From positions 62,001 to 126,000 of the forward strand of contig JAJFFF010000004.1 of assembly GCA_021776785.1 (NCBI GenBank): a DNA stretch of 64,000 nt. Reading direction: 5' to 3'. This document shows positions 9,039 to 18,920 of this stretch, one piece after another; the first letter of the stretch is position 1; each line of letters begins with the position of its first letter. The notes below the pieces were generated by a model. That model did no database searches and had not been told where the DNA came from. It saw nothing but the letters and a program-made list of their open reading frames with translations. The position numbers and the translations under genes were made by a program. The DNA is from Planctomycetota bacterium. GTDB taxonomy: Bacteria > Planctomycetota > PLA2.

Positions 9039-12000
9039 ATGCGACTCCGAATTTCGCTCCTGGCGCTCGTTACTCTGGCTGCGCTCGCCGGCGCGCAAGA
9101 CCGCCGCCCGAACAAGGGCGCGCCCAAGCCTGGACCGGGTGCGAAAAAACCCGCTGGGCCGACGGTCGCCGCCGTCCTCCGCCACGACATCCAACTCACC
9201 TTGGATCCGGCTACCGGAACGTTTCGTTCGATCGACAAAATGGTCGTGCGCGGCCCCGGCGTGCTCGTGGCGCGCGCGTGGAAAGGCGTCCAGGTCACCC
9301 TACCTAAGGCGCCGCTGCCGACCGGCGATCACGAAGTCGAAGCGGTTTTCGAAGGCAAGATCGTCAACCCCGTGAAGAAAGCGCGCGGCGCCACGTGGGT
9401 TGCGGGCGACTCGACGGCGGGCACGATCTCCCCGCGCGGCTCCTACCTTGTTGGCGGGTTCTACTTGCCGTCGGCCAAGCCCGCGAAGTTTCGGATCACG
9501 ATTGAGGTGCCCAAGCCGCATCTAGCGATCGCCCAAGGCAAACGCATCGCGGAGTCCGACGACGGCACGACGTATCGCGTGACGTTTGAGCAGACCGCCC
9601 CGTCCGACGGCATGGTCGTCGCCACTGGACCTTGGGTTAAAAACGAGATCGAAGTCGACGGGACGTCGTGTCGCACGTATCTGTACGAAGCGGATCGGGC
9701 GCACGCCAAGATCTTGCTCGCGTCGTTGCAGGCCGAGATTCCGCGCTTTCAAAAGATCTTCGGGCCCGTCCCGGACGGCCGGTTCGACGTCGTCGAGAAC
9801 TTTTTCGCGACCGGCTATGGGTTTCCGAACTGGACGCTGCTCGGAGAGTCCGTGATTCAGTACGTGTGCGCGAAAACGCAGCGTGCGGGCGGGACGCGTC
9901 TCCCGTCGGGTTACATCGACCACGAGCTGGTGCACGCGTGGCTCGGCAACCACCTGATGGTGGACTACGAGCGCGGGAACTGGTGCGAGGCTTTGACGAC
10001 ATACTTTGCGAATTACGGGTCCGCGGTGGACGCCGGCACGGCGGTGGATTATCGCCGCAAAGTTGCGCGTCAGTTTTCGCTGAAGGTGACGGCGAAGACC
10101 GACTACCCGTTGCGCCAGTTTCGTTCGAAAGTGCACGGATACGACAACGACATCGGGTACGGCAAGGGATCGATGGTGTTCAAGATGCTCGCCGACGAGG
10201 TGGGCGCCGATCGGTTGGAGGGCGCGGTGCGCGCCATCGTTGAAAAAGACGGCGGGAAAGCACTCGGCTGGGCGGACATGGTGGCTGCGTTGGGGCGCGA
10301 GCTCAAACGCGACCTCAAGCCTTGGTTTGCGCCGTGGCTCGACCAAGTCGGTGCGCCGATCCTTCAACTCGGCACGCTGTATGCCGACGGCAACGTTTTG
10401 AGCGGTACCATCGCGCAAACGCAACCCGACACGGTGTACTCGTTGTGGGTTCCGCTGCGCATAACGACCGCGAAAGGCGCGGAGACGCACCGCGTACTCG
10501 TCGCCGCACGCGAGAGCGCGTTTCGCGTGACGTTGGCGGCGCCCGCCATGCGGGTGGAACTCGATCCGAAGCGCCAGGTGTTTCGGAAGACGCCGCGTGA
10601 ACGGGCCGCGCCTTGCCTGCATGCCGTAACGACTGCAGAAAAGCGAGTCGGGGCTGGGCCGGATCGTGTACTGCGTTCGCTCGAGGTTCCGTCGGGCCCC
10701 GCCGCGATCGCGTCGGACGCTGCGACGTTGCTGATCGGCGTGCCGGCGGGATTGCGTTCCGACGTCGAGCGCGGTGTACGAGCGTTGCGTGTGAACCTAA
10801 AACTCGAGGACAAAGCATTCGAATTCCAGGGCAAGCGTTACGACGGTCCCAGCGACGGCATTTTGATCACGTACCCGCGAACCTCGGCTCCGGGGCTTCC
10901 CGTCGCGGCGTATCACGGCAACGGCGAACCAGCGTTCGCACGCGTGCATTACTTGCCTTACTACGCGTCCGAAACCTGGGTGATCTTTCGCTCGGGGCGG
11001 CCGATCGCGCGCGGCATCATCGAGGTCGATCGCACGACCGATGCGAAGATCACCAAGGCGCGGCAACGCAAACCCGACATCGGTCTCGACACGCTGCTGA
11101 TGTTGACCGAGTCCAAACATCGCGGCCGGCGTGCGGATTGGCCACAAGCGCAAAAACTCGCCAACACGCTGCGCGGGCGGGTCCACCAGATCGGATTCGA
11201 AGTGCTGGCGTGGCCCGCGGTGAACGTGCCCACCGGTGCGCTCGATGCCAAGCGATCCCTCACCTTGGGCGATGAGATCTTTCGTGGCGGCATCTTCCCG
11301 CTCCATCGCAGCGGGGCGGCCGCTTCGTTTGCGGGCGTGGTCACCAAGTCTTCCAACGCCGATGTTTCCGGAAAGCTCGTTTTGGCTCCGGAATCGATTC
11401 AAGACGACGAGATCGCGGCCCTGGTCAAGAACGGAGCCGCTGGCGTCGCGATCTTGGCGAGCACAAACGACATGAAAGCGCGCGGCGAAGATGCCATGTG
11501 GGAAGGGCCGATTCCGCTCGCCGTCGCCAAGAAGTGGTCGCGCAGCGGCTCGGCCGGTCGACCGAGCGTGAGCAGCCGGCTCGGGCGCTTAGCCGGCCCT
11601 CCGTTCGCGATACCCGTCGTCTATGTCGATCCCGATCTGGCTTTGCGTTTGACCAACCACGACGGCCCCGGCTCGTTTGCGTTTCGCATTCGTCGCGGGT
11701 CATTTCAGACGAGCAACCTCGTCGCTGTGCTCGGCGACAAGCGAAAGCCGGGCGTCTTGCTAAGCGCGCACTGGGACGGAGTGGGCGTCGGGGACGCGGC
11801 ATCGGACAACGCCGCCGGCGTAGCAACGGTTCTTTCGGTCGCAGCGCGCGCCGCACGCGTCCTCCGAGAGAAAGGCGACGGGCTTCCGCTCGTGATCGCT
11901 CTGTTCGGCGCCGAAGAGTTCGGCTTGCACGGCTCACGGCAGTTCGCGGCGATCGTTTCGTCCGACGTTTCCCCGCTGGCGAAACCGCTCCTCCACCTCA

Positions 12001-12323
12001 ATGTGGACGGCATTGGGAACTCGGGAAGCGACACGGTCTATCTCATCGGCCGCAGCAAGTACCCGCAGTTGCTCAAGCCGTTCCAGGCCGCGATCGAACA
12101 GAGCAAGCTCTCGCTCGGGCGCGACATCGACAAGTTTGCGTACCCGCTTGGTTCCGACCATTGGCCGTTGCACCAGATCGGCGTGCCGGCGGTGTCGGTG
12201 TTTGCCGCGGACTACCGCGCCATGAACACGAGCGCGGATGCGTTGGGCAAGATCGACATCCCGACGTGGCGGAGGATCACGCAGGTGGTCGCCAGAACGG
12301 TCCGACACCTAAGGAACCCGTAG
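9039..12323 (+). CDS. Secreted M1-like/M28 double metallopeptidase
   Basis: 1,094 residues from the ATG at 9039, chosen because it begins a clear signal peptide (MRLRISLLALVTLAALAGAQ). The N-terminal half is M1-like: zinc motif HELVHAW (H295, E296, H299), a glutamate 18 positions after the second His (CEALTTYFANY), and GYGKGSMVF with the expected catalytic Tyr. The C-terminal part (from about residue 905) is an M28 aminopeptidase with all expected ligands: AHWDG, SDNAAG, GAEEFG, NVDGIG and SDHWPLHQIG. In between lies a PA-like insert (KLVLAPESIQDDEIAALVKN). Both halves keep their catalytic residues, so one exported polypeptide may carry two peptidases. It diverges from korA with 78 bases between starts. 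Confidence 0.88.
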   Translation: MRLRISLLALVTLAALAGAQDRRPNKGAPKPGPGAKKPAGPTVAAVLRHDIQLTLDPATGTFRSIDKMVVRGPGVLVARAWKGVQVTLPKAPLPTGDHEVEAVFEGKIVNPVKKARGATWVAGDSTAGTISPRGSYLVGGFYLPSAKPAKFRITIEVPKPHLAIAQGKRIAESDDGTTYRVTFEQTAPSDGMVVATGPWVKNEIEVDGTSCRTYLYEADRAHAKILLASLQAEIPRFQKIFGPVPDGRFDVVENFFATGYGFPNWTLLGESVIQYVCAKTQRAGGTRLPSGYIDHELVHAWLGNHLMVDYERGNWCEALTTYFANYGSAVDAGTAVDYRRKVARQFSLKVTAKTDYPLRQFRSKVHGYDNDIGYGKGSMVFKMLADEVGADRLEGAVRAIVEKDGGKALGWADMVAALGRELKRDLKPWFAPWLDQVGAPILQLGTLYADGNVLSGTIAQTQPDTVYSLWVPLRITTAKGAETHRVLVAARESAFRVTLAAPAMRVELDPKRQVFRKTPRERAAPCLHAVTTAEKRVGAGPDRVLRSLEVPSGPAAIASDAATLLIGVPAGLRSDVERGVRALRVNLKLEDKAFEFQGKRYDGPSDGILITYPRTSAPGLPVAAYHGNGEPAFARVHYLPYYASETWVIFRSGRPIARGIIEVDRTTDAKITKARQRKPDIGLDTLLMLTESKHRGRRADWPQAQKLANTLRGRVHQIGFEVLAWPAVNVPTGALDAKRSLTLGDEIFRGGIFPLHRSGAAASFAGVVTKSSNADVSGKLVLAPESIQDDEIAALVKNGAAGVAILASTNDMKARGEDAMWEGPIPLAVAKKWSRSGSAGRPSVSSRLGRLAGPPFAIPVVYVDPDLALRLTNHDGPGSFAFRIRRGSFQTSNLVAVLGDKRKPGVLLSAHWDGVGVGDAASDNAAGVATVLSVAARAARVLREKGDGLPLVIALFGAEEFGLHGSRQFAAIVSSDVSPLAKPLLHLNVDGIGNSGSDTVYLIGRSKYPQLLKPFQAAIEQSKLSLGRDIDKFAYPLGSDHWPLHQIGVPAVSVFAADYRAMNTSADALGKIDIPTWRRITQVVARTVRHLRNP

Positions 12324-12372
12324 CAGACAGACGACATAAGTAACTACCAGTAAAATACTTACAGCCACCCGA

Positions 12373-12391
12373 GGCGGGATCTGCTCCCGCC
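12373..12391. terminator. Weak hairpin between convergent genes
   Basis: A 7-bp perfect stem (GGCGGGA/TCCCGCC) with a 5-base loop sits between two convergent genes. There is no T-tract on either side, so intrinsic termination is only possible, not shown. Confidence 0.35.
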
Positions 12392-12407
12392 GGGGCACGT
12401 CGGATTG

Positions 12408-14423
12408 CTAGGGGCGGCTCCACTTCAGTTTGAAGACTTCGGGGCCCCAGCGCTCCTGGAACCAGTCCTTGAGCTCGATGCGGGAGGGGAGAATCCAACC
12501 GTCGCCCGTGTCCTTGTATTCGAATTCGAGCGTGGCTCCGTTGGTTTGGATCGTAGTCGGGCGCTCGGTCGCGCCGTAGGTGTAAACGACATCGGACCCG
12601 TCGGCGGCGACGAGCTTGGTCATCCGACCGTTGGTCACCACCACCGACCTGTACCGACTCCCCGTGATCGTGAAGACCTGTTGAGCGCCGTCGCTTGCGC
12701 GGCTGATGGCGGCGCCCGCGAACACTTGGGCGAACGTCCCACGCAGAGCCGGGTCGAGTCGCGCCCAAATCGTGAGGCGCGCTGGAAAGAGTGATCGCAA
12801 AGCGTCCTGGGCCGACGCGGAAAATTTCTTCGCGGTCGACGCCAGGCGCACACGCGGCGTGATGAGCCCGGCGGCGGTCAAGCCATTTGCCGACAAGGTG
12901 CCGTCCGGCTTACGCCAACCTTGCCACTCGGCGTGCGAGATCGGTGCCTGCACGCGGACCTGCACCGACAATGACGAGGCCGCCCGCGGCAACCGCCACG
13001 CGCCTTCCCAGATCGTCTTGAGCGCCGCCGCGCCGGTTCCGGTCGGCGCCGCATGCGGCGCGGCGCCCGCTTCCCACTTGAGGTCACGCAGGTTTACATC
13101 CAACGTCCACACTTTGTTAAGCGACGCGTAGTCCCAACGATGCTGGTAGCGATGCGGAACGGCGCGGCCCTCAAGATCTCGGTACGCCCACGTCGCGCGT
13201 TGCAACGGACGGCCCGGGGGATCGTGGGACGCGAAGCGACGGATCTCCGTCACGAGCCGCAAGGATCCACGGCGCCGCCCCAACCAATCGACGCGTAGAC
13301 CGCCGCTTGTCTCCCCGCCGGACAGCACGCCATTGCCGATGACGATCTTCTCGAGGGAGCTGCCGAGAAACTCGATTGGCCTGGCCATCGATTGCTGCAT
13401 GAGCAACACGGTGGGCTCGCCGCGACGCGCGACACTAAGCCCGGCAGGCTTGGCCGGAAGAGTCGCAAAACACGAAAACAACCCCGCGAGCGCGTGGTCC
13501 GCGATCGTTCGATCACCTTCGACCTGACGCATCTCGTACGTCCCGTCGCGATAAACGAACGCGCCCTTGGCGCGGGCGACGGCGTCCTGCGTCTGCACGA
13601 CATCGAAGCGCCCGGTTAAAGCCGGCGTCCGCGCGGGCCAACGGTAGACACGCGCGCGCGCCGCGGTGTAGGCCGCCAGAGCCTCCTTCGCACCGGTTGC
13701 ACGCACGACGCTCCAGTCAACGATCTCCAGGCCGGTGAGCTCGGCCCCAAAATGCGCCCCGCCACGCTGCCACGGGTACGTCGTCTTCAGTTGATCAATC
13801 GCCCACGTCTCTTTCGCGCCGGGCGCGACACGTCGCACGAGGAGCACACGCGCCGCGCGCGGCTTCCGGTAGTGTGCGATGCAAACGATATCGACCGGAA
13901 ACAGCGCCGCGTTTTCCGTCGGCACCAGCGTGCGCACGACCGACCCCGTCGCCGGATCATTGGTCTGCTCACGCTTGCGGCGCCCCAGCTTGACGGGCGA
14001 CGCAGGGGCACCCGCAAGCGTCGAAAACGAGGCGCGTTCGACCGCGAACTTGGCGCCGCGCCACAGAGCCGCCTCTCCCGTCACCATCAACGGATAGCGA
14101 AGGCTACCGCGCGGCGGAATGGAACGCCCCGCGCGACCAAATACCGGGTCGGGAAGACGGCGCAACGTGCGCGGCGTCTTTTCCTTGCGCACGCGCGCCG
14201 TAAACACCAACGGTTCCACATGGTGCGCCGTGGTGTTGCGCACATCAATCCAAAGAATGGACGCGGCCAAGTCGTCGCCGACGCGCTCCACTTTCTTGAG
14301 CGTGCATCGCAACCGCTTGGCGTCGCCTTGGACAAACGCCGCGTCCGCCGTGTCGTCGTCCTGCGCACGCGCAACAGGCGGGAGCGTCAACAACGCGAAG
14401 AGAACTATGAGCCGAGTCTCCAT
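12408..14423 (-). CDS. Secreted protein of unknown function
   Basis: 671 residues from the ATG at 14423, which starts a signal peptide (METRLIVLFALLTLPPVARA). A longer frame to 14480 adds 19 residues without sense. I recognise no domain. The N-terminal 150 residues look like an immunoglobulin-like beta fold (ASILWIDVRNTTAHHVEPLV). The C-terminal part repeats beta-strand patterns (ITGSRYRSVVVTNGRMTKLV, then EFEYKDTGDGWILPSRIEL) reminiscent of outer-membrane lipoprotein-sorting or YD-like sheets, but this is a guess. It converges with the peptidase gene and its start lies 61 bases from the next minus-strand stop. Confidence 0.7.
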   Translation of the reverse strand: METRLIVLFALLTLPPVARAQDDDTADAAFVQGDAKRLRCTLKKVERVGDDLAASILWIDVRNTTAHHVEPLVFTARVRKEKTPRTLRRLPDPVFGRAGRSIPPRGSLRYPLMVTGEAALWRGAKFAVERASFSTLAGAPASPVKLGRRKREQTNDPATGSVVRTLVPTENAALFPVDIVCIAHYRKPRAARVLLVRRVAPGAKETWAIDQLKTTYPWQRGGAHFGAELTGLEIVDWSVVRATGAKEALAAYTAARARVYRWPARTPALTGRFDVVQTQDAVARAKGAFVYRDGTYEMRQVEGDRTIADHALAGLFSCFATLPAKPAGLSVARRGEPTVLLMQQSMARPIEFLGSSLEKIVIGNGVLSGGETSGGLRVDWLGRRRGSLRLVTEIRRFASHDPPGRPLQRATWAYRDLEGRAVPHRYQHRWDYASLNKVWTLDVNLRDLKWEAGAAPHAAPTGTGAAALKTIWEGAWRLPRAASSLSVQVRVQAPISHAEWQGWRKPDGTLSANGLTAAGLITPRVRLASTAKKFSASAQDALRSLFPARLTIWARLDPALRGTFAQVFAGAAISRASDGAQQVFTITGSRYRSVVVTNGRMTKLVAADGSDVVYTYGATERPTTIQTNGATLEFEYKDTGDGWILPSRIELKDWFQERWGPEVFKLKWSRP

Positions 14424-14484
14424 GCACGTGAAAACGTCAATCCACGACCCATTTCCGCAAAGATCTCGGCTCTGGCTCAAGAGC

Positions 14485-14928
14485 CTACGAATCGATGGGC
14501 TTGCGCACGGTCAGCACGGGGCAGTTGGCCTTGCGCACGATGCGGGCGGCCACGCTCCCCAAGAACAAGTGCTCGAGCCCGCCTCTGCCGTGGGTACCCA
14601 AAACGATCAAGTCGGCACGAAAACGTTGCGCGGCGTCCAGAATCAGCGGCGCCGCTTTGCCCTCGCGCAGTTCGGTTTCAAAATGGCGCCCGGGGTAATG
14701 CGCGGCGGCCTTGGTAAGCAGATGTTCGGCGTTCTCACGAATCCGCATCAGCCCCTCCGTGTTGACAAACGTCCCAAAGCTACTCTCAAAGTGCAGCGGC
14801 AACGGCTCCAGCACATGAAACAGCATGGTCGTGCCGTCGGGCTTGGTCATGTCCACGCCGTACTGCAATATCGTGTCGCTCAACGTCGAAAAGTCGAGCG
14901 GAACCAAAACACGGTTGAACTGCAGCAC
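14485..14928 (-). CDS. Universal stress protein (UspA family)
   Basis: 147 residues if it starts at the GTG at 14928 (MLQFNRVLVPLDFS). The usual N-terminal strand VLVPLDFS and the ATP-binding end GTHGRGGLEHLFLGSVAARIVRKANCPVLTV (G-2x-G-9x-G-S/T pattern) are both present, so this is probably an ATP-binding Usp. The frame stays open to 15381 but that extension overlaps the divergent histidine kinase and is not Usp-like. A weak ribosome binding site leaves the exact start uncertain. Typical role: cytoplasmic stress protein. Confidence 0.85.
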   Translation of the reverse strand: MLQFNRVLVPLDFSTLSDTILQYGVDMTKPDGTTMLFHVLEPLPLHFESSFGTFVNTEGLMRIRENAEHLLTKAAAHYPGRHFETELREGKAAPLILDAAQRFRADLIVLGTHGRGGLEHLFLGSVAARIVRKANCPVLTVRKPIDS

Positions 14929-15057
14929 GCACCCAGGATACCCACCCGCCGCGACGGCGCGGAGAATCAACGCGAAGGCGAGGCGCAGCAGCGCACGGGG
15001 CGCCGGGGCGCCGGGGCGCCTCCCGGGCGTAGCTATGCCGAAGCGTAGAATGGGCGG

Positions 15058-16437
15058 ATGGCCACGGCGCCGGAACCTGCCTGGCGATCCCCCTCCGGGA
15101 GGGGCGCCAATCTGCCGGAGAGCATCCCGCTTCCGGCCGCACCAGAAGGCCATTTGGTGCGGCGCGAGGCGTTTCTCCTCGTGCTGTGCGCCGCGTTCGC
15201 CGGAACCGTCTACTGGATCTGGGCGTGGGTCGATACGAAGTATCTCAGCAGTATCGAAACCACGACCGCGGTCCCCCTGCGCAACCTCAAAGACATCCTG
15301 GGCCCGTTTTTGACCGCGTACATCGCGGCCCGCCTGTACAGCTCGATGGTGCGCCGCTACGAACGGCAACTGCAGCGCCATCGGCTGCTCTTAGCTCACA
15401 TTCTCGACACGTCGGTCGACGGCATCGTGACGCTGGACTCACAGGATCGGATTTCGACTTGGAACCGGGGCGCCGAGCAGATCTTTGGCTACGACGAGTC
15501 CGAGATCCTCGGGCGCCATGCGTCGGTTCTGTTTCCCCCCACGAGCGACAACGCGGCGGAGTTGCGCGGCCTGCGCGAAGCGGCCCAAAGCACAGACGTC
15601 TTGCGCGCACACTACGCCGAGCGCATCACCAAAGACGGCCGCCGCATCAAGACTGAGGTGTCGTCCACGGTCTTGCGCAACGCGGCGGGCGAGTATGCCG
15701 GACGCGCGTCGATTGTGCGCGACGTCACGGAACGTGACCGCATTCGCGACGAGTTGGCACGCCGAGAGAGCTTGGCCGCAATCGGAGAAATGGCGGCGGC
15801 GGTGGCGCACGAAATCAAAAACCCGCTCGCGGGAATCGGCGGCGCGGTCGGCGTCTTGGGCCGCGGCCTCCCTGCAGAAGATCCACGCCGCGAAGTGGTT
15901 GACGAGATTCAAGACCAGGTGCGCCGCCTCGATCGCACGCTGCGAGACCTGCTCACGTTCTCAAAACCGATCGAAGGGCGGATGGCGAATCTCAATTTCC
16001 ACCGCTTCGCGGATCGTATTCTCCGCGTGCTCGCCGAGGAGCCCGAGATCAAGCGCCACACACTCGACATCGACATTCCCGCGGACATGGTCGTTTACGC
16101 CGACCCACAGCTGTTAGAAAACATCATGCTGAATCTCCTGCTCAATGCGGGCCAAGCACTGCGCGATCCCGGCAAGATCATGGTGCGCGCGCGCAACGAA
16201 GCGGATCGTTCCCGCATTACCGTTGCCGACAATGGACCGGGGATTCCCGAGGAGGTGCTTCCGCGCCTGTTCAGCCCGTTCTTTACGACGAAGACGCGCG
16301 GCACCGGGTTGGGGCTCACGATCGTCCGTAAATTCGTTCAAGTCATGGGCGGCCGGATCGAAGTGGATACAGCGGCCAACGAAGGGGCTACCTTTAGCGT
16401 GCTCCTATACCGCCCGAAGGAATCCGAGAACTCATGA
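15058..16437 (+). CDS. PAS-domain sensor histidine kinase, NtrB-like
   Basis: 459 residues. A membrane segment lies at about residues 38-58, perhaps with a second weak one at 80-98. A PAS domain spans about residues 105-225 (ILDTSVDGIVTLDSQDRI, WNRGAEQIFGYDESEILG). The HisKA H-box is AVAHEIKNPLAGI with His251. The ATPase follows: N-box ENIMLNLLLNAGQAL, G1 DNGPGIP, F-box FSPFFTTK, G2 GTGLGL. It resembles NtrB/AtoS kinases that pair with sigma-54 regulators. Its stop overlaps the next gene's start by four bases (ATGA), so the two are translationally coupled and form a cognate pair. The signal is unknown. Confidence 0.93.
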   Translation: MATAPEPAWRSPSGRGANLPESIPLPAAPEGHLVRREAFLLVLCAAFAGTVYWIWAWVDTKYLSSIETTTAVPLRNLKDILGPFLTAYIAARLYSSMVRRYERQLQRHRLLLAHILDTSVDGIVTLDSQDRISTWNRGAEQIFGYDESEILGRHASVLFPPTSDNAAELRGLREAAQSTDVLRAHYAERITKDGRRIKTEVSSTVLRNAAGEYAGRASIVRDVTERDRIRDELARRESLAAIGEMAAAVAHEIKNPLAGIGGAVGVLGRGLPAEDPRREVVDEIQDQVRRLDRTLRDLLTFSKPIEGRMANLNFHRFADRILRVLAEEPEIKRHTLDIDIPADMVVYADPQLLENIMLNLLLNAGQALRDPGKIMVRARNEADRSRITVADNGPGIPEEVLPRLFSPFFTTKTRGTGLGLTIVRKFVQVMGGRIEVDTAANEGATFSVLLYRPKESENS

Positions 16438-17798
16438 GCCGCGAACATGTGTTGGTCGTCGATGACGAAAAGCTGATTCGGTTCACGCTCCGCGAAAGCT
16501 TGGCGGAGGAGGGCTACGTCGTGCACGAAGCCGCCGATGTGGCCGAGGCCCAAAAGGCGTTTGAGCGCTACGCGATCGACTGTGCGATCCTCGATCACAA
16601 ACTCCCGGACGGCGACGGGTTCTCGCTTCTGCAGGAGTTCAAAGAAGCGCAACCTGATACACCGGTCATTCTGATGACGGCCTACTCGACGATTCAAAAG
16701 GCCGTCGAAGCCATGCGCATCGGCGCGTTCACGTACGTCAACAAGCCGTTTGAAGCGGACGAGATGGTGCTCACCGTGCGGCGCGCGCTGGAAACCACGC
16801 GCCTGCGCCGCGAAGTGCGCGCGTTGCGCCGCATTCACCAGGCCGACGGACTCGGCAACGTCATTGGCGAGTCCAGCGGCATGCGCGACGTCGTCGAACT
16901 CATCAGCAAACTCGCGGATAGCCGCGCGACCACGGTGCTGCTCCTCGGCGAGAGCGGCGTCGGCAAGGGGCTCATCGCGCGCGCGCTGCACAACGCGTCG
17001 GCGCGCCGCGACAAGCCGTTTTTGACGATCACCTGCACGGCCATTCCCGAGACGTTGCTTGAAAGCGAACTGTTTGGCCACGAACGCGGCGCGTTCACCG
17101 ACGCTAAGTCGACGAAGCAGGGGCTGTTCGAAGTCGCCGACGGCGGCACCGTGTTCCTCGACGAAATCGGCGACATGCCCCTGGGTCTGCAGGCCAAGAT
17201 TCTGCAGGTGCTCGAGGACCGAACGTTTAAGCGTTTGGGCGGCGTCTCCGACATCCATGTTGATATTCGCGTGGTCGCGGCGACGAACACCGACTTGGAT
17301 CGCCAAGTTCGCGAAGGCGCGTTTCGCACCGATTTATTTTATCGTCTCAACACGTTTCCGATTCAGATTCCGCCGCTGCGTGAACGGACGGAAGACGTCC
17401 CGATCCTGATGCGGTTCTTCGTGGACCAGTTCAACCGCGAATTCAACAAGCAGGTCGAGGGCGCCGACCGCGACGCACTCGCCGCCCTCGAACGCCATCC
17501 GTGGCCCGGCAACGTGCGCGAACTGCGCAACGCGGTCGAGCGCGCGATGATCCTGGGCCAGGGCAGCACGCTCAAGAAGACCGACTTCGCGTTCAGCTTG
17601 GAGACCTTTGGCGATGCGCGCTCCGCCAGCCATTTCGAATTGCCCGCTGAAGGCATCAACATGGAAGCGCTGGAACGCGATCTTGTTCGCCAAGCGTTGG
17701 AGCGGAGCAAGGGCAATCAGAGTCGCGCGGCGCAGCTCCTCGGCATGACGCGCGATCAGATCCGCTACCGGCTCGAGAAGTACAGCGGAAAGCCGTAG
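16434..17798 (+). CDS. Sigma-54-dependent response regulator, NtrC family
   Basis: 454 residues, usual length. The receiver domain (residues 4-115) has the acidic pair D10/D11, phospho-acceptor D54 (AILDHKLPDG), T82 and K104. The AAA+ domain has Walker A GESGVGKG (172-179), the sigma-54 contact loop GAFTDA (219-224), Walker B TVFLDEIGD and arginine-finger region FRTDLFYRLN. The GAFTDA form in place of GAFTGA is a common variant that keeps the contact Thr. The end carries a Fis-type helix-turn-helix (NQSRAAQLLGMTRDQIRYRL). It should activate sigma-54 promoters when phosphorylated by the adjacent kinase. I did not find a clear sigma-54 promoter in the window. Confidence 0.95.
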   Translation: MSREHVLVVDDEKLIRFTLRESLAEEGYVVHEAADVAEAQKAFERYAIDCAILDHKLPDGDGFSLLQEFKEAQPDTPVILMTAYSTIQKAVEAMRIGAFTYVNKPFEADEMVLTVRRALETTRLRREVRALRRIHQADGLGNVIGESSGMRDVVELISKLADSRATTVLLLGESGVGKGLIARALHNASARRDKPFLTITCTAIPETLLESELFGHERGAFTDAKSTKQGLFEVADGGTVFLDEIGDMPLGLQAKILQVLEDRTFKRLGGVSDIHVDIRVVAATNTDLDRQVREGAFRTDLFYRLNTFPIQIPPLRERTEDVPILMRFFVDQFNREFNKQVEGADRDALAALERHPWPGNVRELRNAVERAMILGQGSTLKKTDFAFSLETFGDARSASHFELPAEGINMEALERDLVRQALERSKGNQSRAAQLLGMTRDQIRYRLEKYSGKP

Positions 17799-17828
17799 AC
17801 GGCCGGCGCGAACGAGGGATCCGAGCCC

Positions 17829-18920
17829 TTAGGGCTTGGGGAACGTCAGCACGACGCTCACCTGCACGGTCGCCTCGTGCTCGGGTTCGCTGGCGCCGCT
17901 AAAGATCGCCTTGAGCGCCGGCCGCGGCTTCTTGGTCGTCGCCTGAACTTGGTCCAGCCACGTTCGCAGTTGGCCGACACGTTTGCGCGACAAGTCAAAC
18001 CCCATCTGGATGCGGTTCTTGATGCGCTCCTCGCGGTTCATGGCGACGGACGGAGACTTGGCCCTGGGAGCGCCGGACACACGTCGCAAGATCGACGCCA
18101 CAAGCTCAGCTTCGGAACGGCGCGCAAACGGAAACGTTCCGAGGTCGAGCGTCTTGGCCTTCAGGTCACCTCCAACCGGTAGTCCCGGCTTTTCAATGCG
18201 GTCGAAGTGCGCGCGCAGCGCGGCGGGGCTCAGTCGGCTCACCGCGCTGAAATAAACGGCGCGGTCGGAGGCCGGCAGCGATCGAACGCGCTCAAACCGT
18301 CGCAACGATTCGGTGCGGCTGGAACGCGACTTGCCGCCGAGCTTTTTCGCGCCGCGCTTCATCTCCCCTTCACCGGCATCGCGCGGCTCCAGAGCCTTAT
18401 CGGCCGTGACGCCGGTCAAGTCCGGTACGCCAGCGGGCGCGGGTGCGGTCGCGGAGCGGGAGCTATCGTCTCGACCGCGGCCCGGCGCCTCGCTCTTGTC
18501 CAACTCCCGCGCGTTCACCACCGGCGCGTCCTGACGCTTTTTCGCCTTGCGCGTCGTCAGATCCCACTCCTTGCGCGCGACCTTTTCCTGCCCCGGCACC
18601 GGCGGCTCCTTCATCGTCCAAAGCCCCAGGCCGACCGCCACCAACGCGGAGGCGGCGAGCGCCAAGGGTCGCCACGACAAGATCTTTGGAAGCGGACTAG
18701 TCGTCGCACGTTCGTCGAGCAAGGAGGAAGCGAGGCGAGCGCGGAGATCGGCTGGCGCCGACGCACGAGGCAGGCCCCGCACGACATCAATCGTGCGCTG
18801 CAACGACTCATACTCGCGTGCCACCTCGGGGTCGGTTTCGATCCGACGCCGCAGTTCGTCCGCACGCTCCGGCGAGAGTTCGCCGTCAAGCATCGCCGAG
18901 AGTTCATCACGCCAGTCCAT
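17829..18920 (-). CDS. Putative anti-sigma factor, membrane-anchored
   Basis: 363 residues. The start MDWRDELSAMLDGELSPERA matches the N-terminal helices of anti-sigma factors, but the zinc-binding HxxxCxxC of the ZAS class is absent. One membrane segment is seen at about residues 84-102. The remaining 260 residues are Lys/Arg/Ser-rich and outside the membrane; I recognise no domain in them. The gene begins inside the end of the ECF sigma gene (14-base overlap), the usual layout for a sigma/anti-sigma pair. Function is inferred from position and the N-terminus. Confidence 0.75.
   Translation of the reverse strand: MDWRDELSAMLDGELSPERADELRRRIETDPEVAREYESLQRTIDVVRGLPRASAPADLRARLASSLLDERATTSPLPKILSWRPLALAASALVAVGLGLWTMKEPPVPGQEKVARKEWDLTTRKAKKRQDAPVVNARELDKSEAPGRGRDDSSRSATAPAPAGVPDLTGVTADKALEPRDAGEGEMKRGAKKLGGKSRSSRTESLRRFERVRSLPASDRAVYFSAVSRLSPAALRAHFDRIEKPGLPVGGDLKAKTLDLGTFPFARRSEAELVASILRRVSGAPRAKSPSVAMNREERIKNRIQMGFDLSRKRVGQLRTWLDQVQATTKKPRPALKAIFSGASEPEHEATVQVSVVLTFPKP

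Noticed and set aside
8961..9194. N-terminal extension of korA
   Set aside because: It would overlap the divergent peptidase gene and is low complexity; the family begins near the chosen ATG.
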